A DNA stretch of 64,000 bases, taken from Tethya wilhelma. Lineage: Eukaryota > Porifera > Demospongiae > Tethyida > Tethyidae. The translations under genes were made by a program, and so were the position numbers. This document shows, piece after piece, positions 60,629-64,000 of this stretch (its first letter is position 1; each line of letters begins with the position of its first letter). The stretch spans positions 6,330,511-6,394,510 of the forward strand of contig CAXIPT010000003.1 in NCBI GenBank assembly GCA_964030475.1, in the 5' to 3' direction. The notes beneath the pieces are model-generated. The model was not told the DNA's origin. It was given only the letters and a program-made list of their open reading frames with translations, and made no database searches.

Positions 60629-61453
60629 GCACATCAATTTCACGTGCAGTGATCTTGTTGTCACGGGAGTGATTACGTTTATGATGAGTGTTGGCATGGC
60701 TATGGTCTTTGCAATGTTGGTTGTAAGTACAAACTATAAAATTAATAGTCTAATAAGGTTCATTATCACATAATGTCATATTCTTTCTCTCCAGATCTAT
60801 TCAGATACATGTGTTTTGTTGTATAATTTGGTTCCTGATGTCTGTACGAATCCTGTGAGTTGTATAATAATTATTATTTCACCACATTGTATGATTCTAT
60901 ATTATTATATTCTAGAACTTCCATATTGAAAACACTGCTTTGGATGGGTTCTGCAACAACTCTCTGTATGTTTAGCAACAAGTAGCAATCAGGTTGAATG
61001 TCCCATGCCATGTCAAGTGATGTCGACAAACAGTCCACTATTTTTGTAATCTCTGTTTTTGTGTTTTCAGGACGCATGGTTTTTCTTTGTTCATGATTGG
61101 GGTATTTCTGATTCTCCTGTTGCTCCTCCTCATGTTGTTTGGAGCCATTTATGGTGCCTCACTGACAGGGTAGGTACTAAGTTTGTCAATAGCCATATCC
61201 ACCTTTTAAATTACTCACTTGAGATATAAATGTGTGTGTTATTAGGAAACGGGCTGTTGGGATCTCTGTGTCTGCAGATGAGGTACTGAGTGCTGATTCT
61301 ACTGCTGAAATTCCAGCTGATGAAATAAAGTAAGTCTGCAATATATTCGGTTGGGATTCAGCAGATTCAGCAATACAATTACCTTAATTTTACAGAATCA
61401 ACTACACTTCAGAAGATGAAATTCCTTTGATGGAACATGTTGCTGACAATTAA
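57321..61453 (+). CDS. 5TM family protein 3, with two Helentron-like insertions
   Basis: Exons: 57321-57467, 57587 to about 57758, about 58080-58229, about 58340-58455, about 60651-60723, 60795 to about 60854, about 60917-60966, about 61071-61169, about 61245-61330, about 61397-61453. Same order of segments as gene 2: CTPNALILNIHNGLPYLFN, then TM1 ending CSREKKPSTVK, FAGFGVEVAMDKNIVGTAQ, LLFKLLIPLVWIPLGPYC, TGVITFMMSVGMAMVFAMLV, CVLLYNLVPDVCTNP, FLILLLLLLMLFGAIYGA, and tail INYTSEDEIPLM. Intron 4 is 2.2 kb long because it holds two tandem mobile elements. Edges marked approximate were not counted exactly. Confidence 0.78.
58903..59597 (+). mobile_element. Non-autonomous Helentron-like element, first of a tandem pair
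   Basis: 5' end TTAAGCCTCGGCGCGTGTCA, 3' end CAAGGCTTGTGCACCATCGG then TGCTTTTA. Internal sequence resembles the 5' part of the element at 54633 (GTGCAGAGGATTACGGTAGT, GGCAGCTCTA, GAGCGCTTA). It has no ORF. About 695 bp. Confidence 0.6.
59598..60326 (+). mobile_element. Non-autonomous Helentron-like element, second of a tandem pair
   Basis: Starts TTAAGCCTCGGCGCATGCG exactly where the first one ends, and finishes GCGCCGAGGCTTGTGCACCG, then TAGGTGCTATTCATT. No ORF. Head-to-tail insertion at the 3' end of a resident copy is a known habit of Helitrons. Confidence 0.6.
60560..60626. repeat. (TC)n(AC)n microsatellite
   Basis: A TC tract runs into an AC tract just before 5TM gene 3 exon 5. Other large CA/GT tracts lie at about 2563-2603, 28661-28702, 29271-29308, 48311-48365, 53190-53226, 53442-53475, 58482-58519, 62330-62405; a TC tract at 62931-62972. 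Confidence 0.9.
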
Positions 61454-61630
61454 TCAGTGATCAAAACTTGAAAAGTATATATTAGCCAACAATTGTGCAT
61501 TTTTGAAGTACTATCATAGAATGGATGGTACTCTTGATGGTAGTTATGCAACAATTTAGTTGAAATTCCCGCGCAACTTAATACGCATGCGCAGAGTTAC
61601 TCCCACTGGTGTTACCTCTGTCATAGTCTG

Positions 61631-61820
61631 TCTTTTTTAAAACGCTGTGTCTACTGCACCGGCTCCGTAAACTAAAGCTAATATATTGCAGTCAATGGTG
61701 CCGGTTCTTTAATACAGCACCGGCAGAATCCGGATACTGTATATTACGTAACTCTGCAATACAAAAGCAATAGGAAAGTATACGGACTGCCGGCTCTCTA
61801 GACACAGCGTTTTTAAAAAG
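61631..61820. mobile_element. Fold-back element directly upstream of 5TM gene 4
   Basis: Left TTTTTTAAAACGCTGTGTCTA and right TAGACACAGCGTTTTTAAAA are inverted, and CCGGC-type inner segments pair too. The element is about 190 bp and ends at the gene's ATG (61821), so its right arm forms the 5' UTR or core promoter. Confidence 0.55.
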
Positions 61821-62331
61821 ATGGCTGGTTTAACTTTAGGATCAACCGGCTCGGGTATGGAGCCCACTTGTACCCCAAATGCTCTGATCATGCATGTCCA
61901 CAATGGTCTTCCTAAGTTGTTCAACAGTCGTGATCTTGGCCTCAATGCCTCACTGGATGAAGTAGCCAGCGATATCTTGGTGAGTAGATATCCTATGGTT
62001 TATATAAAGTTCTGTGATAACATTTTCCCACACGTACAGCGCGCTGGAGGATGGGCAGGGCTGATCGTACTGTTCGCAATCTTCCTGATGATCTGCAACT
62101 GTGTGTGTTGTTGCTTCATCTGTGGCCTGTGTTGTAGCAAAGAAAGGAAGCCACCCGCAGTCAAGCTAGGCATTGGAGCTGTGACTTTCTTGCTTGTTGT
62201 TGTTAGCATGTGAGTATGCTCTACTTTCTCATGCAGGCATGTACACACTCACTATTACATACGTACACACACACACACACTCACTATTACATGCGTACAC
62301 ACACGCACACACACATACACTGGCACGCACA

Positions 62332-62412
<81 letters not shown>

Positions 62413-62930
62413 ACACCTGACAACAGTATGGGCACTCTCCAACAATGACATTGGTCCTCTGGTGGTGTTTTCCAACATTNNNNNNNNNNNNNNNNNNNNN
62501 NNNNNNNNNNNNNNNNNNNNNNNNNNNNNNNNNNNNNNNNNNNNNNNNNNNNNNNNNNNNNNNNNNNNNNNNNNNNNNNNNNNNNNNNNNNNNNNNNNNN
62601 NNNNNNNNNNNNNNNNNNNNNNNNNNNNNNNNNNNNNNNNNNNNNNNNNNNNNNNNNNNNNNNNNNNNNNNNNNNNNNNNNNNNNNNNNNNNNNNNNNNN
62701 NNNNNNNNNNNNNNNNNNNNNNNNNNNNNNNNNNNNNNNNNNNNNNNNNNNNNNNNNNNNNNNNNNNNNNNNNNNNNNNNNNNNNNNNNNNNNNNNNNNN
62801 NNNNNNNNNNNNNNNNNNNNNNNNNNNNNNNNNNNNNNNNNNNNNNNNNNNNNNNNNNNNNNNNNNNNNNNNNNNNNNNNNNNNNNNNNNNNNNNNNNNN
62901 NNNNNNNNNNNNNNNNNNNNNNNNNNNNNN

Positions 62931-62975
<45 letters not shown>

Positions 62976-63951
62976 CTCGCATATGCATGCATCAATATGC
63001 AGTGATCTTGTTGTCACAGGAGTCGTTACATTAGTGACAAGTATTGGAATTGCAATGGTTTTTGCAGAGTTGGTTGTAAGTACTCGGTATTATTTCCAAA
63101 ATGCCCAAATAGGCATGTTCTAACATAATGTTATACATATTCTCTCTCACACCATACTCTCCTTCTCTCACACACACACATACACACACTCCAGATCTAT
63201 GCAGATACATGTGTTATATTGTATGACATCGTTCCTAATGTCTGTATAGATCCTGTGAGTTGAGCACTACCATGAATGATGAACACAAGTAACTTTTGTT
63301 ATACTATTTCACGTATATAGGCCTTCCTGTCTGCCAACATTGCTCTGGAAGGGTTCTGCAACACAACTCTGTATGTCTAACAAGCAAGGTTTAGATTGTA
63401 ATTGGCTACCCTGCATCCTTCCCTGTTTCCCAGGGTGGTTTGATTCACACTCCCACACGCATGGCAATTACCCAGCTGATTACCCACATAGTCTTCCTGT
63501 ATTATTACAATTTTAATATCTTGTTGTCAGGACATATGGTTTCTCCCTGTTCTTTATTGGAGTAGTCCTTATTCTCCTGTTGCTCCTCGTCATGTTGTTC
63601 GGGGCCATATATGGTGCCTCACTGACAGGGTAGGTGCTGTGTCAATAGCTATGGTGCTGTCCTCTTTAGATCCAGAGATGTTTGTTTGTTTGTTTTCTTT
63701 AGGAAACGAGTTGTAGAGATTTCTGTGTCTGCAGATGAAGTATGGACTGCTGAGGACCCAGTTCGTGGAACACAGTAAGTCTTTTTCGTTTAATAAAATG
63801 ATTTCTTTTTTGCTGTTTTTGCTGTTGCTTAGGATTAGCTTTTCTATCTAATTATGTTTTTTTTTGTTTGTTTGTTTGCTTGTTTGTTTACAGGATCAAC
63901 TATAATTCAGAAGATGAAGTTCCCTTGATGGGACCTGTTACTGACAATTAG
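61821..63951 (+). CDS. 5TM family protein 4, exons 3-4 lost in an N run
   Basis: Visible exons: 61821-61979, about 62040-62210, then after the gap about 63002-63074, 63195-63254, 63322-63372, 63531-63629, 63703-63774, 63894-63951. Sequence is closest to gene 2: CTPNALIMHVHNGLPKLFN, TM1 ending CCSKERKPPAVK, then TM4 TGVVTLVTSIGIAMVFAELV, CVILYDIVPNVCIDP, TM5 VVLILLLLLVMLFGAIYGA and tail INYNSEDEVPLM. The N run (62480-62930) hides exons 3 and 4 (the TM2-TM3 loop and TM3). The gene is otherwise open. Confidence 0.78.
62480..62930. other. Assembly gap (451 N)
   Basis: Sized gap between a long (CA)n tract on the left and a (TC)n tract on the right, so the break is due to microsatellites. Long open frames reported across it are artefacts. 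Confidence 0.98.
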
Positions 63952-64000
63952 TCTGTGATTAAAACTTGAGGAACATTGACTGTACACCTTATTATGTATT

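Noticed and set aside
62210..63034. Open frames of 186-274 residues across 62.2-63.0 kb on both strands
   Set aside because: They consist of simple repeats and run through the N gap, so they are not coding.
1..64000. CRISPR arrays, operons, ribosome-binding sites or other prokaryotic features
   Set aside because: Spliced genes, microsatellites and eukaryotic transposons show this is animal nuclear DNA; direct repeats seen are tandem genes, microsatellites or assembly duplicates.

Overview
The window is animal nuclear DNA, most likely from a demosponge such as Amphimedon. This is inferred from A+T-rich sequence, very short GT-AG introns (about 45-300 bp), dense genes on both strands, many (CA)n tracts, and lineage-expanded immune-type families (fibrinogen-related proteins, a Roco protein with a death-domain-like tail, GBP-type GTPases). 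It is a scaffold: single Ns at 4945, 14895, 38759, 47609, 51723 and 56518 plus a 451-base N run (62480-62930) mark joins, and two joins carry apparently exact duplicated sequence that looks like mis-assembly.

Layout. 1-241: 3' end of a RING-finger gene (+). 573-5833 (-): a 24-exon guanylate-binding-protein (GBP) family GTPase with an unexpected N-terminal signal peptide. 6059-13290 (+): a tandem array of histamine-N-methyltransferase-like genes (three intact, one pseudogene, one relic). 13836-15924 (-): phosphohistidine phosphatase PHPT1, its exon 2 falsely doubled by the assembly. 16253-28035 (+): syntaxin-18, whose 9.7-kb intron holds four minus-strand secreted fibrinogen-domain lectins, an orphan lectin exon and an intronless vanin/biotinidase-type amidohydrolase. 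28181-30244 (+): first member of a five-transmembrane (5TM) family. 30372-32424 (+): a GLUT-like sugar transporter. 32592-45857 (-): a long alpha-solenoid gene (possibly MEI1) whose 6.7-kb intron contains a type II cysteine-rich membrane protein and a kelch-ankyrin-ROC-COR-death-like Roco gene. 47189-63951 (+): more 5TM genes, broken by contig joins and by mobile elements (a Copia LTR element, three Helentron-like elements, small inverted-repeat elements).

Common threads. Several families look immune or barrier related (GBP, FReD lectins, Roco), but this is inference from family membership. Two housekeeping genes (STX18 and the solenoid gene) host large nests of unrelated genes inside single introns. 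Mobile elements sit mostly in introns and promoters and often explain differences between paralogues. No rRNA, tRNA or CRISPR feature was found. Exon structures were derived by hand from splice consensus, phase consistency and family similarity; no database search was run.
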